Below, in pieces: positions 9,467 to 19,427 of a stretch of 64,000 bases of DNA. The DNA lies in contig JADJQU010000013.1 in NCBI GenBank assembly GCA_016712565.1, forward strand, positions 1 to 64,000, given 5' to 3'. Made by a program: the position numbers and the translations under genes. The notes under the pieces were generated by a model. It was not told the origin of the DNA. It saw only the letters and a list, made by a program, of their open reading frames with translations, and did not search any database. The first letter of the stretch is position 1. Each line of letters begins with the position of its first letter. The DNA is from Planctomycetota bacterium. Its GTDB lineage: Bacteria > Planctomycetota > UBA1135 > GCA-002686595.

Positions 9467-10478
9467 TCAGGCCGCGCGTCGGTAGCTGTGGTGCAGTCCG
9501 CCGAGATGCGGGAAGGAGACCACTGGTCCCGTCCCTCTCGGTTCGATCTCTCGCGGCACCGGCGAGTCGCCGTCGAGCGCCTGATGCGCGCGCTCGGCGT
9601 TGTAGTAGGCGACGTACTCGTCGAGGATGCGTCGCGCGTGGCACTCGTTGAACACGATCACATGATCGAGGCACTCGCGCCGCAGCGTCCCGATCACGCG
9701 CTCGGCGAAGGCGTTCTGGAGCGGCGTGCGGTAGGCGCAGACCATCTGCCGCATGCCGAGGCTGCGCATTGCCGCGTTGAACGCTGCGCCGTAGATCCCG
9801 TCGCGGTCGCGCACGAGGCACTGCGCTCCCCCGCCGGCTGAGAGCACCGCGCGCTGCACGATGCTCCCGGCCCAGCGCGCCGTCGGGTGCCGCGTCAAGT
9901 CGCAGGCCACGATGCGTCTGCGCCCAAGCTCGATCACGACGAAGCCGTACAACGTCTGGAACGTCGCGGTCGAGATCACGAAGAAGTCGCAGGCGAGCAC
10001 TGCGCCGGCGTGGTTGCGCAGGAAGGCGCGCCAGGTCCCCGTGGGAGGTCCTCGGCGGCGGACCATGTACTTCTCGACGGTGGACTTCGCGGCGTGAAAG
10101 CCGAGCCTGGCGAGTTCGGCCTGGATTCTCGGCGCGCCCCAAAGGCGGTTCTCGCGTGACAGGCGCCGGATGAGCTCGCGCACCTGGAGGGACAGGGGAG
10201 GCCGGCCCCGACCTGCCGCGCGATCGCCAGCGCCACAGGAGGCGCCATCCTTCGCGGTGCCAGCGGACCACGGTCGATGGCTCGACGACAAGGAGTGCCG
10301 CGCGCCAGCCGCTCCAGAGGCTTCGGAGGAGGGTCCAGAAGGCGCGATCGACCTGGTGGATGCGCGGTCGCCGAACGCTGCGGCGGAGCACGGCGAGCTG
10401 CTGGCGCAGGACGAGGTTCTCGACGACCAGGTGCGTGCGGGGAAGGAACAGCGCGCGGAGAGCGAGCAGGAGCCACAT
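9467..10478 (-). mobile_element. IS3/IS481-type DDE transposase (integrase core), frameshifted
   Basis: The N-terminal frame from ATG 10478 reads VVENLVLRQQLAVLRR and STVVRWHREGWRLLWRW. One base shift near 10220, in a G-rich stretch, moves to the frame carrying the rve catalytic core. That core has ACDFFVI (first Asp), LVRDRDGIYG (second Asp) and NAFAERVIGTLRRECLDH (Glu), then YVAYYNAERAHQAL. This is the common single-gene integrase-core element family of soil and marine bacteria. It lies between the companion gene of cassette 4 and the composite repeat at 10528, and probably removed the left part of that repeat. Element ends were not resolved. Confidence 0.8.
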
Positions 10479-10527
10479 ACGGCGCTGATCGTCGGGAGGC
10501 GTCGGCGGGCTCGACGGAACCAGGTCA

Positions 10528-10671
10528 GTGGCAATCTAGTGGCGCCCTAGAACCCCGCCCCGTTGTCGCGTTTGTCCGCATAGGGGGTGTCGCGAAAGGT
10601 CGCGTTTGGCCGCGTATGGTCGCTCCTGTCCGCGTTTGTCCGCTATCTCCGGGAACCCGTGCGGAGTCTTC
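10528..10671 (+). repeat. Composite repeat R2, copy A, upstream of the tRNA-Gly half
   Basis: GTGGCAATCTAGTGGCGCCC leads into a stretch rich in TGTCCGC and GTCGCGTTTG. It ends in a CGGAGTCTTCC stretch that joins the tRNA-Gly fragment. Nearly the same 140 bp occur at 14981, 18046 and 26395. No ORF is supported here. Apparent minus-strand ORFs are shadows. Confidence 0.75.
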
Positions 10672-10713
10672 CCAAGGTTGATGTCGAGGGTTCAAGTCCC
10701 TTCGCCCGCTCCA
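10672..10713 (+). repeat. tRNA-Gly 3' half, copy A (candidate attachment site)
   Basis: The sequence runs from the anticodon loop (CCAAGGTTG) through a fully paired T arm (GAGGG TTCAAGT CCCTT) to acceptor strand CGCCCGC and TCCA. It fits the 3' half of tRNA-Gly(GCC). The 5' half, D arm and matching 5' acceptor strand are absent, so it is not a functional tRNA. Partial tRNA 3' ends that start at the anticodon are the usual footprint of tyrosine-recombinase integration. Confidence 0.75.
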
Positions 10714-10728
10714 CCATTGCCAATGACG

Positions 10729-13086
10729 CGAGGCCGGCGACGCGCATCAGCCATTTCGTGTTTGGATTGCGTTTGGGCTCGCCTGGACTGCTCAGTCAGG
10801 CCTCCATCCCCCGGCCGCGAAACGAGCCGCGCGGTGACGACCCCTGGGACCGGCTTCGACACCGCGATCCTGCGCATCGAGACGGCCTACACGGCTCTCG
10901 GGCAGGTCGAGACGGTGACGCAGTACGACGCGGCGTCGAGCGGCTCGGTGGTCGATCAGGTGAAGTACCTGTACGACGGCTGGGGAAACGTCACGAACTT
11001 CCGCCAGGACATCGACGGCACGGTCGGCGGCAGCGGGTACTACGACGTGGCCTATGCCTACGAGAAGGCCACGACGGGCCGCAACACGATTCGGCGCACG
11101 AGCGAGACCCTTGGCGGCAAGACTTTTTCGCTGAACTACGCCTCGAGCGGCAGCCCCGACGTGGCGGACGTGTCGAGCCGCGTCTACTCGATCAAGGACG
11201 GCGCGACGCCGCTGGTGCAGTACGAGTACCTCGGCGCGGGCCAGGTCGTCGGCACGATGTACGACGAGCCCGAGGTCTTCTCGCGGCAGTACGGCTCCAC
11301 GGCGGGCCAGTACCCCGACCTCGACACCCTGAACCGCGTCGTCGGCAGCAAGTGGACCAAAGACCTGTCCACGGATGTGGATTTTTACCGCTACGCGCTG
11401 ACCTACGACCGGAACTCGAACATCACGAAGGCGGACCAGGCGGACGACAGCAACGCGGACTCGATCGCGGACGGCCACGTCGGCTTCGACATCGCCTACA
11501 CGATGGACAACCTGAACCGCCTCACCGTGGCGGACGAGGGGACTTTTTCGGGCGGCTCGATCACGTCGCGGACGCGCAAGCAGGAGTGGACCCTGACGCA
11601 GACCGGGAACTGGTCGCTGGACAAGCTCGACCTGAACGGGGACGCCGACTGGAGCGACACGGACGAGTGGCAGGACTCAAAGACCTTCAACAAGGTCAAC
11701 GAAATCGGGACCCGCGACCTGGACGCCACCCCAGGAACCACCGGTGACAACTACACCCTGGCCTACGACCCGGCCGGGAACATGACCAACGACGGGACCG
11801 ACTACAAGTACGAGTGGGACGCCTTCTACCGGCTCCGGAAGGTCAAGACCCAGGGCGGGGTGCTGGTCGCCGAGTACCGCTACAACGGCCTGGGCTACCG
11901 GATCGCCGTCCACGAGGACACCGACACGGACTCGGACGTAGACGGCTCGGACCTGTGGTACTACAGTGCGTACGACGAACGCTGGCGCATGGTGGCCACC
12001 TACCGCAGCTCGGACTCCGACCCCAAGGAACGCTTCGTCCACCAGCAGGCGGGCGACGGCGGCTTTGGGGGCAGCTCGTACATCGACCTGGTCGCGTTCC
12101 GGGAGAAGGACGCGAATACGGCCTGGACGAGCGCGAGCGACGGGACCCTGGAGGAGCGGCTCTATTACTGCCAGAACCAGCACGCGGACGTGGTGGCGTT
12201 GATCACGGCGGCGGGCGGGCAGCGGGAGATGGATCGGTACTCGGCGTATGGGGTGCCGTTTGGGCTGCCCACGGGCGACTGCGATTCCGATGGCGACTGC
12301 GACGTGAATGACCGCAACCAGGTCCAGGCGTGGATCAACGCGTCGAACCAGTACGACGTGCGCGGGGATATTGACCTCGACGGCGATACCGACGCGACCG
12401 ACAAGACCAACCTCAGGAACAATTTTGAGGGGGTGGGGCTCGGGCGCAAGGCTATATCGTCGGTTGGGGTTAGGAATCAGAGAGGTGCATCCGGGTATCC
12501 ACTGGATGAGTCGGGTGAGCGATACAATGTGAGGAATCGCACTCTCGGTTCGGCTATGGGTATCTGGAACTCAAGAGACCCGCTTGAGTACGTTGGCGGA
12601 CAAAACATGCTAATGTACGTTTCGTTGTCGCCGATCGTCTTTCTGGACCCGCTTGGGTTGGACAAGTGTCAAGGCAACACTTTCGGTAGCACCCCGTCCA
12701 CCAATGCAGTCGGATATGGCGCTAATATGCAATTTCGCATCGTGCTTGGGGGACCGGACCCGGCAAATCCCATCCCAAATCAATTCGCTCGTTGCTCGGG
12801 CACGTGGCCTAGTACTGATTCAGCCGACTGCACGGCGCCATGTGCATTCGCTGGATGTTATGTCAGATTTCAATTCCAGTTCAGAGACTCTAGCGGGACC
12901 GGGCAGTGGCGGAATACTGGCGACCAGAAGAACTCAAAATACGCAAACTGCATGGCCTTCGAGTACTGGCACAATCAGCGCTGTGACGACAAGAGCCCGC
13001 CAAAGGACTTACCCTATGGACTGGAGGAGTGCCCAACGGCCGCTCCTCTGGCAATTCGGATGTCTTTGACGCTACAGTGGGTGTAA
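10729..13086 (+). CDS. RHS cassette A, longest core copy, unknown tip
   Basis: The frame is open from the repeat to 13086. RHS sequence starts around TPGTGFDTAILRIETAYTAL and runs intact through YDGWGNVTNFRQDIDG, YDEPEVFSRQYGSTAGQYPD, TYDRNSNITKADQ, TDEWQDSKTFNKVNEIGTRD and the core end with both Ca loops. It is therefore the reference copy for the array. After NNFEGVGLGR the variable part has IWNSRDPLEYVGGQNMLMYV and FLDPLG, then a tip of about 145 residues with paired cysteines (CTAPCAFAGC, CMAFEYWHNQRC) that I do not recognise. ATG 10729 is the first start after the tRNA fragment but has no clear RBS. The true full-length RHS parent is not in this window. Confidence 0.8.
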   Translation, partial: RGRRRASAISCLDCVWARLDCSVRPPSPGRETSRAVTTPGTGFDTAILRIETAYTALGQVETVTQYDAASSGSVVDQVKYLYDGWGNVTNFRQDIDGTVGGSGYYDVAYAYEKATTGRNTIRRTSETLGGKTFSLNYASSGSPDVADVSSRVYSIKDGATPLVQYEYLGAGQVVGTMYDEPEVFSRQYGSTAGQYPDLDTLNRVVGSKWTKDLSTDVDFYRYALTYDRNSNITKADQADDSNADSIADGHVGFDIAYTMDNLNRLTVADEGTFSGGSITSRTRKQEWTLTQTGNWSLDKLDLNGDADWSDTDEWQDSKTFNKVNEIGTRDLDATPGTTGDNYTLAYDPAGNMTNDGTDYKYEWDAFYRLRKVKTQGGVLVAEYRYNGLGYRIAVHEDTDTDSDVDGSDLWYYSAYDERWRMVATYRSSDSDPKERFVHQQAGDGGFGGSSYIDLVAFREKDANTAWTSASDGTLEERLYYCQNQHADVVALITAAGGQREMDRYSAYGVPFGLPTGDCDSDGDCDVNDRNQVQAWINASNQYDVRGDIDLDGDTDATDKTNLRNNFEGVGLGRKAISSVGVRNQRGASGYPLDESGERYNVRNRTLGSAMGIWNSRDPLEYVGGQNMLMYVSLSPIVFLDPLGLDKCQGNTFGSTPSTNAVGYGANMQFRIVLGGPDPANPIPNQFARCSGTWPSTDSADCTAPCAFAGCYVRFQFQFRDSSGTGQWRNTGDQKNSKYANCMAFEYWHNQRCDDKSPPKDLPYGLEECPTAAPLAIRMSLTLQWV

Positions 13087-13405
13087 GGACAGTGTGGTCA
13101 GAGATTCTGCGCCTCGTCGCCTCCCCCAAACACGATGCCTCCCCGGCGGCCTGACGACCTTTCCGCCCGGCCCCGAAGGAACCAGTCCACCGTGTGCGTC
13201 GACTTGGTGCTTGCGTGCGATTGCCTGAAGACACCAAGCCCCCGGACCGACGAGGGATCCGACTGGCCCGACCACGCCCGCGCCCGGCGCTGAAACACCT
13301 GGACCGGGGCCAGGCGTCCCCGCAGGGCCGCCTGCATGGACCCCGGCCGGGCAGTACGGTGTGGTCGCGGATCGGACCAATCATTGACGGCACCAATTTC
13401 CCTAC
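13087..13405 (+). other. Intergenic, no gene recognised
   Basis: GC-rich 319 bp between cassette A and its FG-GAP partner. Overlapping short ORFs occur on both strands, but none has a recognisable motif or start context. It may be debris of another element. Confidence 0.4.
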
Positions 13406-14783
13406 ATGGAACTACCGATCTACGGACTCTTGCTTGCCATCGAAGGCCTCTTCCTGGGCGCAGGCGCCGCGACGCCGGTACAGACGGGACAGAATATTGT
13501 CTGCCGGTTCGGCTACTCGATTGAATCCTGTGGTGATCTGGATGGCGATGGTACTTCGGAGCTAATCGTCGGCAGCCCCTTCAACGACGAAATCGTCCAG
13601 GTCAAGGAGGGCCTAGCCAGGCAGCCCAACGACTCTGGGGCGTTGTGGGTGTTTTCGCTGTCTAAGTCAACCGTACTTGCGGAGCGACGGGGATTACAGG
13701 CTGGAGGTAGACTCGGAACAAGCATCGCGGCCCTTCCATTCGGCGAAAAGGCGGACCGGAGCCAATGCCTTGCTGGAGAACCAGGATACGACAAGGGCAG
13801 AGGACGGTTGCTGCTGCTAAACTCCACTTCGCTTCAGACTGAACTTGAAGTGAAAGGCAGCTCACCGAACGCGGGACTTGGAGCAGCCGTCACCTATCTA
13901 CGAGAAGACGACAAGGGACAGCTAATTGCCGTGATGTCGCAGCCCGGGCTGGATGTTGGTGACGGCACTGCGCCCAAGGTCTCTGTCATGCGGTTGCCGT
14001 CGGCGGAAGTAATTGCAGAGCGAACGTTCGGCACAGGGGAGGTACTCGGACGCCACTTCGCAATTGTTCCTGATATCAACGGCGACGGGATAGAGGACTT
14101 GGCAACGGGTATTCCGCTGGCAAAAACTGACAAGGGAGAAAAACGTAGGCAGGGTGGATCTGCTTTCCGGCGGGTCCCTATCGTTGATTCGTTCAATATG
14201 GGGTGCGCAGTCTGAGTCCTCGTTCGGAGCAAGTCTCGCGTGCCGGAATGCACTCCGGGGACCGAGAACAAGCCAGTTGCTGATTGGCTGCCCTACTTTT
14301 ATCAGCGGTGCCGTGCGGATTGGCAACGTACTTCGGCGGGAACTGGACGACACCGCCGCTATCTCGCACTTGTCGTTGGAAGAAGACAAGGTGGCAGCTC
14401 CAACCGTCGAGCTTGGATTCAGAAATAATTCTCGCTTTGGCGCTGCCGTTGCCTTCGTCGGAGACCTCACCGGAGATGGCGTAGCTGACTTCGCGGTTGG
14501 GGCCCCGGTCGGCACATTCGGAATGGAACACGAAGTTGGGTGGATTAGAGTGTGTAGCGGCAAGGACGGAGTTGCGGTTGCCGGCTGCAATTGGCAGGCA
14601 GAGATCACGGACGTCAATCTCCCAATGATCGGGTTTGGCAGTGAACTCAAGGTGCTGGAGCTGGCTTGGGACGGCACTTCGCGTTCGGTGCTTGCGGTGT
14701 CTGCTTCGGAACATCGCTCAATGCTCGGAGTATCCGGGATTGTCCTTTTTGACTTGTCTCGGCCCTTGAAGCTGGAAATTTAG
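13406..14783 (+). pseudogene. FG-GAP repeat secreted protein, frameshifted, partner of cassette A
   Basis: An N-terminal hydrophobic segment (GLLLAIEGLFLGAGAATP) looks like a signal peptide. FG-GAP/VCBS motifs follow: CGDLDGDGTSELIVGSPF, PDINGDGIEDLATGIP and, in the second frame, VGDLTGDGVADFAVGAP. The frame changes by one base in an A5 run near 14140, and the second frame reads GRVDLLSGGSLSLIRS, exactly continuing the FG-GAP pattern. One gene of about 459 residues is therefore interrupted once, by mutation or by a homopolymer read error. FG-GAP proteins form calcium-binding beta-propellers. The position suggests the cassette A companion, although the 320-bp gap is larger than usual. Confidence 0.7.
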
Positions 14784-14918
14784 CACAAAATCTGCTTGCG
14801 GCCATCGCGGCCTGGCAGCTGACATACGACCTAAGCGGCCTGAAAGCAAGAAGACTTTGAAATGCAATCATGCGATTGTTCATTCCGAACTCAAAAAGCG
14901 CACCGTTCGACCGTGCTG

Positions 14919-15122
14919 GGTACAGGTCCGTCCGATCCGCTTCGGCAGGGCTCGCGCCGAGATGGAATCCGGCCGCCCCAGTGGCACCCAAGTGGCGTCC
15001 TAGAACCCCGCCCCGTTGTCGCGTTTGTCCGCATAGGGGGTGTCGCGAAAGGTCGCGTTTGGCCGCGTATTGTCGCTCCTGTCCGCGTTTGTCCGCTATC
15101 TCCGGAACCCGTGGGGAGTCTT
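14919..15122 (+). repeat. Composite repeat R2, copy B
   Basis: It starts with ACAGGTCCGTCCGATCCGCT, shared with copy C at 17979, then the GTGGC...GGCGTCCTAGAACC block and the TGTCCGC-rich stretch, ending at the tRNA-Gly half. The leading 60 bp are missing in copy A, where the IS lies, and differ in copy D. Confidence 0.75.
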
Positions 15123-15166
15123 CCCAAGGTTGATGTCGAGGGTTCAAGTCCCTTTCGCCCGCTCCA
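15123..15166 (+). repeat. tRNA-Gly 3' half, copy B
   Basis: The same 3' half as at 10672, with one extra T inside the T-stem/acceptor junction (CCCTTTCGCCC). This confirms it is not under selection as a tRNA. Confidence 0.7.
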
Positions 15167-15289
15167 CCATTGCCAATGACGCGAGGCCGGCGACGCGCAT
15201 CAGCCATTTCGTGTTTGATTGCGTTTGGGCTCGCCTGGACCGCTCAGTCAGGCCTCCATCCCCGGCCGCGAACGAGCCGCGCGGTGACG

Positions 15290-16197
15290 ACCCCTGGGAC
15301 CGGCTTCGACACCGCGATCCTGCGCATCGAGACGGCCTACACGGCTTCGGGCAGGTCGAGACGGTGACGCAGTACGACGCGGCGTCGAGCGGCTCGGTGG
15401 TCGATCAGGTGAAGTACCCGTACGACGGCTGGGGAACGTCACGAACTTCCGCCAGGACATCGACGGCACCGTCGGCGGCAGCGGGTACTACGACGTGGCC
15501 TGACGCCTACGAGAAGGCCAACGACGGGCCGCAACACGATTCGGCGCACGAGCGAGACCCTTGGCGGCAAGACTTTTCGCTGAACTACGCCGGTCCACTA
15601 GATCAAGGACGGCGCGACGCCGCTGGTCCAGTACGAGTACCTCGGCGCGGGCCAGGTCGTCGGCACGATGTACGACGAGCCCGATGTCTTCTCGCGGCAG
15701 TACGGCTCCACGGCGGGCCAGTACCCCGACCTCGACACCCTGAACCGCGTCGTCGGCAGCAAGTGGACCAAGGACCTGTCCGCCGACGTGGACTTCTACC
15801 GGTACGCGCTGACGTACGACCGGAACTCGAACATCACGAAGGCGGACCAAGCCGGACAACAGCAACCCGGATGCGGACGGGGTCGCGGACGGCCACGTCG
15901 GCTTCGACATCGCCTACACGATGGACAACCTGGAACCGCCTCACCGTTGCGGACGAGGGGACTTTTCGGGCGGCTCGATCACGTCGCGGACGCGCAAGCA
16001 GGAGTGGACGCCTAACCCAGACCGGAACTGGTCGCTGGACAAGCCCGACCTGAACGGGGACGCCGACTGGAGCGACACGGACGAGTGGCAGGACTCAAAG
16101 ACCTTCAACAAGGTCAACGAGATCAGGCCGCGACCTGGACGCCACCCCAGGGACCACCGGCGACAACTACACCCTGGCCTACGACCCGGCCGGGAAC
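15290..16197 (+). pseudogene. Degraded RHS core of cassette B
   Basis: The sequence follows copy A from GTGFDTAILRIETAYTA, but with many single-base indels and a deletion near 15590 that removes the segment between LNYA and IKDGA. Frames change at about 15345, 15430, 15500, 15860, 15930 and 16120. The later part joins the intact frame at MTNDGTDYKYEWDA (16198). Confidence 0.75.
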
Positions 16198-17487
16198 ATG
16201 ACCAACGACGGGACCGACTACAAGTACGAGTGGGACGCCTTCTACCGGCTCCGGAAGGTCAAGACCCAGGGCGGGGTGCTGGTCGCCGAGTACCGTTACA
16301 ACGGGCTGGGGTACCGGACCGGGGTCCACGAGGACACGGACACGGATTCGGACGTAGACGGGTCGGACCTGTGGTACTACAGTGCCTACGACGAACGCTG
16401 GCGCATGGTGGCCACCTACCGCAGCTCCGACACCGACCCGAAGGAACGCTTCGTCCACCAGCAGGCGGGCGACGGCGGCTTTGGGGGCAGCTCGTACATC
16501 GACCTCGTGGCGTTCCGGGAGAAGGACGCGAACACGGCCTGGACGAGCGCGAGCGACGGGACCCTGGAGGAGCGGCTCTATTACTGCCAGAACCAGCACG
16601 CGGACGTGGTCGCGCTGATCACGGCGGCGGGCGGGCAGCGGGAGATGGATCGGTACTCGGCGTATGGGGTGCCGTTCGGGCTGCCCACCGGCGACTGCGA
16701 CTCGGACGGCGACTGCGACGTGACTGACCGGAACCAGGTCCAGGCGTGGATCAACGCGTCGAACCAGTACGACGTGCGCGGGGATATTGACCTTGACGGC
16801 GATACCGACGCGACTGACAAGACCAACCTCAGGAATAATTTTGAGGGGGTGACGCTTGCGCGGGGCGAGTTGTCAACGCAGTCCATCGCGAGTCGCCTGG
16901 GCTACTCCGGCTTGGAAGCGGCAGGACCTCAGACTTCTGGTTGGACCGCTCGTTCCCGGGAGGTCGCTGCCAGCCTAGGTGTATGGACAGCTCGAGACAA
17001 AGCGGCAGCGTGGGAAACGGTGAACGGATACGAGCTTGTGCGCAGTAATCCTCCCGTGCGGCTCGATCCAAGTGGCATGGCGAGCCAGCACGCGTGTCCA
17101 TCGCGGGGACACGAGAGTATCATGTCATCCAGTGGACTAGACCAGATCCTAAACCGCGACAGCTGCGGAGAGGCTCGCGATGACTTCATAAAGGACTTTA
17201 TTGAAAAGGCGAAGGCGCTTGCCAAGACGAAGTGCGCCCCCATCTGCTGGCACCCACCGATGACGACCGCCGCGCCCTGCCAGGTAAGGGTAAACCTAGA
17301 CCCGTTGGTTGCATGGGGAGGGCCCCCAGGGCTCCCCCACGGATGCCGCTACGCGCTCCGCGGCCTCTTTGGAGGATGCCGCGTGGTTTGCCCAGGCGGC
17401 GCGTCCTTGTACTACTCGTTCGACTGTCTCTGCGCGTACGTCGGAACGTCTGCCAGCGCCTCCAGTGAATTTAGGGATGAGAATTAG
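16198..17487 (+). CDS. RHS cassette B, unknown Cys-rich tip
   Basis: 429 residues. The core end is intact from TNDGTDYKYEWDAFYRLRKV to the Ca loops DSDGDCDVTD and DLDGDTDATD. After NNFEGVTLARG the variable segment carries WTARDKAAAWETVNGYEL and RLDPSG, then a tip of about 145 residues. The tip has an Asp/Lys-rich helix (FIKDFIEKAKALAKTK) and a second half with many Cys and Gly (CAPICWHPP, GCRVVCPGG, CLCAYV). I do not recognise the fold. The companion gene starts four bases later. Confidence 0.75.
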   Translation: MTNDGTDYKYEWDAFYRLRKVKTQGGVLVAEYRYNGLGYRTGVHEDTDTDSDVDGSDLWYYSAYDERWRMVATYRSSDTDPKERFVHQQAGDGGFGGSSYIDLVAFREKDANTAWTSASDGTLEERLYYCQNQHADVVALITAAGGQREMDRYSAYGVPFGLPTGDCDSDGDCDVTDRNQVQAWINASNQYDVRGDIDLDGDTDATDKTNLRNNFEGVTLARGELSTQSIASRLGYSGLEAAGPQTSGWTARSREVAASLGVWTARDKAAAWETVNGYELVRSNPPVRLDPSGMASQHACPSRGHESIMSSSGLDQILNRDSCGEARDDFIKDFIEKAKALAKTKCAPICWHPPMTTAAPCQVRVNLDPLVAWGGPPGLPHGCRYALRGLFGGCRVVCPGGASLYYSFDCLCAYVGTSASASSEFRDEN

Positions 17488-17490
17488 CCC

Positions 17491-17966
17491 ATGAGAGCGA
17501 ATCAAGAGATCGTCTTTCTGATTGCCTTGGCTGCAAGCTGCAGCTCCATTGAACCGCAAAGCAGCCCGCCAGGGAGGGGCAAGTCGGAAATCGCTTTCGC
17601 GGTGATGTGCGAGCAGCCCTGGACAGATGGCTGCAAGGGGTACCCCGTTCTCGGAGAGGTCGATCTTCCCAGCGACAAGATTTTCGTGCAGACTCCAGTC
17701 CTAATCTGCGCGATTGCTTCGGCTTCGGTCGCCTTGGACCACCGGGGAAACCCGTGCTTGGCCTTTACTTTGGAGCACGACGCCGGCGATCTGTTTACAG
17801 CTTTACGCACGCCAACATTGGGAAAACGCTTGCTGCTATTGTTGACGGTAGAGCCGCGTCGATGGGCACGATCAATGAGCCGCTACCGCCCGTAGGCACC
17901 ATTTCTGCTAAGTTTGACCGAGAGTCGTTGGACGAGTTGGCAAAGCGGCTCAATTCGGAACACTAG
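17491..17966 (+). pseudogene. Lipoprotein with SecD P1-head-like domain, frameshifted, partner of cassette B
   Basis: ATG 17491 begins a lipoprotein leader ending LAASC. The mature frame holds LDHRGNPCLAFTLEHDAGD and breaks near 17800. The next frame continues FTHANIGKTLAAIVDGR, then INEPLPPVGTISAKF and a C-terminal LDELAKRL. The order F.L...A..F...T..N.GK.LA...DG, then INEP, then a G.I...F step, matches the P1 head subdomain of SecD. Here it is a free-standing lipoprotein rather than part of SecDF. The stop is 12 bp before the next composite repeat. An immunity role is inferred from position. Confidence 0.65.
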
Positions 17967-17978
17967 CGTAATTCGCCT

Positions 17979-18189
17979 CGCCGAGTACAGGTCCGTCCGA
18001 TCCGCTTCGGCAGGGCTCGCGCCGAGATTGCATCCGGCCGCCCCAGTGGCAACTTGGTGGCGTCCTAGAACCCCGCCCCGTTGTCGCGTTTGTCCGCATA
18101 GGGGGTGTCGCGAAAGGTCGCGTTTGGCCGCGTATTGTCGCTCCTGACCGCGTTTGTCCGCTATCGCCGGCAACCCGTGCGGAGTCTTC
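17979..18189 (+). repeat. Composite repeat R2, copy C
   Basis: The full-length composite, from ACAGGTCCGTCCGATCCGCT through GGTGGCGTCCTAGAACCCC and the TGTCCGC-rich stretch to the tRNA-Gly half. It is nearly identical to copy B. Confidence 0.75.
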
Positions 18190-18231
18190 CCAAGGTTGAT
18201 GTCGAGGGTTCAAGTCCCTTCGCCCGCTCCA
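18190..18231 (+). repeat. tRNA-Gly 3' half, copy C
   Basis: Identical to copy A from the anticodon loop to CCA. It is followed by the same CATTGCCAATGACGCGAGGC flank that leads into RHS core. Confidence 0.75.
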
Positions 18232-18240
18232 CCATTGCCA

Positions 18241-19427
18241 ATGACGCGAGGCCGGCGACGCGCATCAGCCATTTCGTGTTTGGATTGCGTTTGGGCTCGC
18301 CTGAACGGCTTGGTCACGCCTCCTTCCCCCGGCCGCGAAACGAGCCGCGCGGTGACGACCCCTGGGACCGGCTTCGACACCGCGGTCCTGCGCATCGAGA
18401 CGGCCTACACGGCCCTCGGGCAGGTCGAGACGGTGACGCAGTACGACGCGGCGTCGAGCGGCTCGGTGGTCGATCAGGTGAAGTACCTGTACGACGGCTG
18501 GGGCAACGTCACGAATTTCCGCCAGGACATCGACGGCACCGTCGGCGGCAGCGGGTACTACGACGTGGTCTATGCCTACGAGAAGGCCACGACGGGCCGC
18601 AACACGATTCGGCGCACGAGCGAGACCCTTGGCGGCAAGACCTTCACGCTGAACTACGCCTCGAGCGGCAGTCCGGACGTGGCGGACGTGTCGAGCCGCG
18701 TCTACTCGATCAAGGACGGCGCGACGCCGCTGGTGCAGTACGAGTACCTCGGCGCGGGCCAGGTCGTCGGCACGATGTACGACGAGCCCGATGTCTTCTC
18801 GCGGCAGTACGGCTCGACGGCGGGCCAGTACCCCGACCTCGACACCCTGAACCGCGTCGTCGGCAGCAAGTGGACCAAGGACCTGTCCGCCGACGTGGAC
18901 TTCTACCGGTACGCGCTGACGTACGACCGGAACTCGAACATCACGAAGGCGGACCAAGCCGACAACAGCAACCCGGATGCGGACGGGGTCGCGGACGGCC
19001 ACGTCGGCTTCGACATCGCCTACACGATGGACAACCTGAACCGCCTCACCCTGGCGGACGAGGGGACCTTCTCGGGCGGCTCGATCACGTCGAGGACCCG
19101 GAAGCAGGAGTGGACGCTGACCCAGACCGGGAACTGGTCGATGGACAAGCTCGACCTGAACGGGGACGCCGACTGGAGCGACACGGACGAGTGGCAGGAC
19201 TCAAAGACCTTCAACAAGGTCAACGAGATCGGGACCCGCGACCTGGACGCCACCCCAGGAACCACCGGCGACAACTACACCCTGGCCTACGACCCGGCCG
19301 GGAACATGACCAACGACGGGACCGACTACAAGTACGAGTGGGACGCCTTCTACCGGCTCCGGAAGGTCAAGACCCAGGCTGGGGTGCTGGTCGTCGAGTA
19401 CCGTTACAATGGCCTGGGGCTACCGGA
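18241..19427 (+). pseudogene. RHS core of cassette C, 5' frame
   Basis: The core is intact from GTGFDTAVLRIETAYTALGQ through TDEWQDSKTFNKVNEIGTRD to VVEYRYNGLG. One extra base in GGGGCTACCGG near 19420 then shifts the frame. The continuation is the 19409-20785 frame. At DNA level it is over 95 percent like copy A by eye. Confidence 0.75.

Noticed and set aside
9150..10478. 442-aa ORF as an intact protein
   Set aside because: Only its first third is transposase. The catalytic core continues in another frame and the rest is a shadow.
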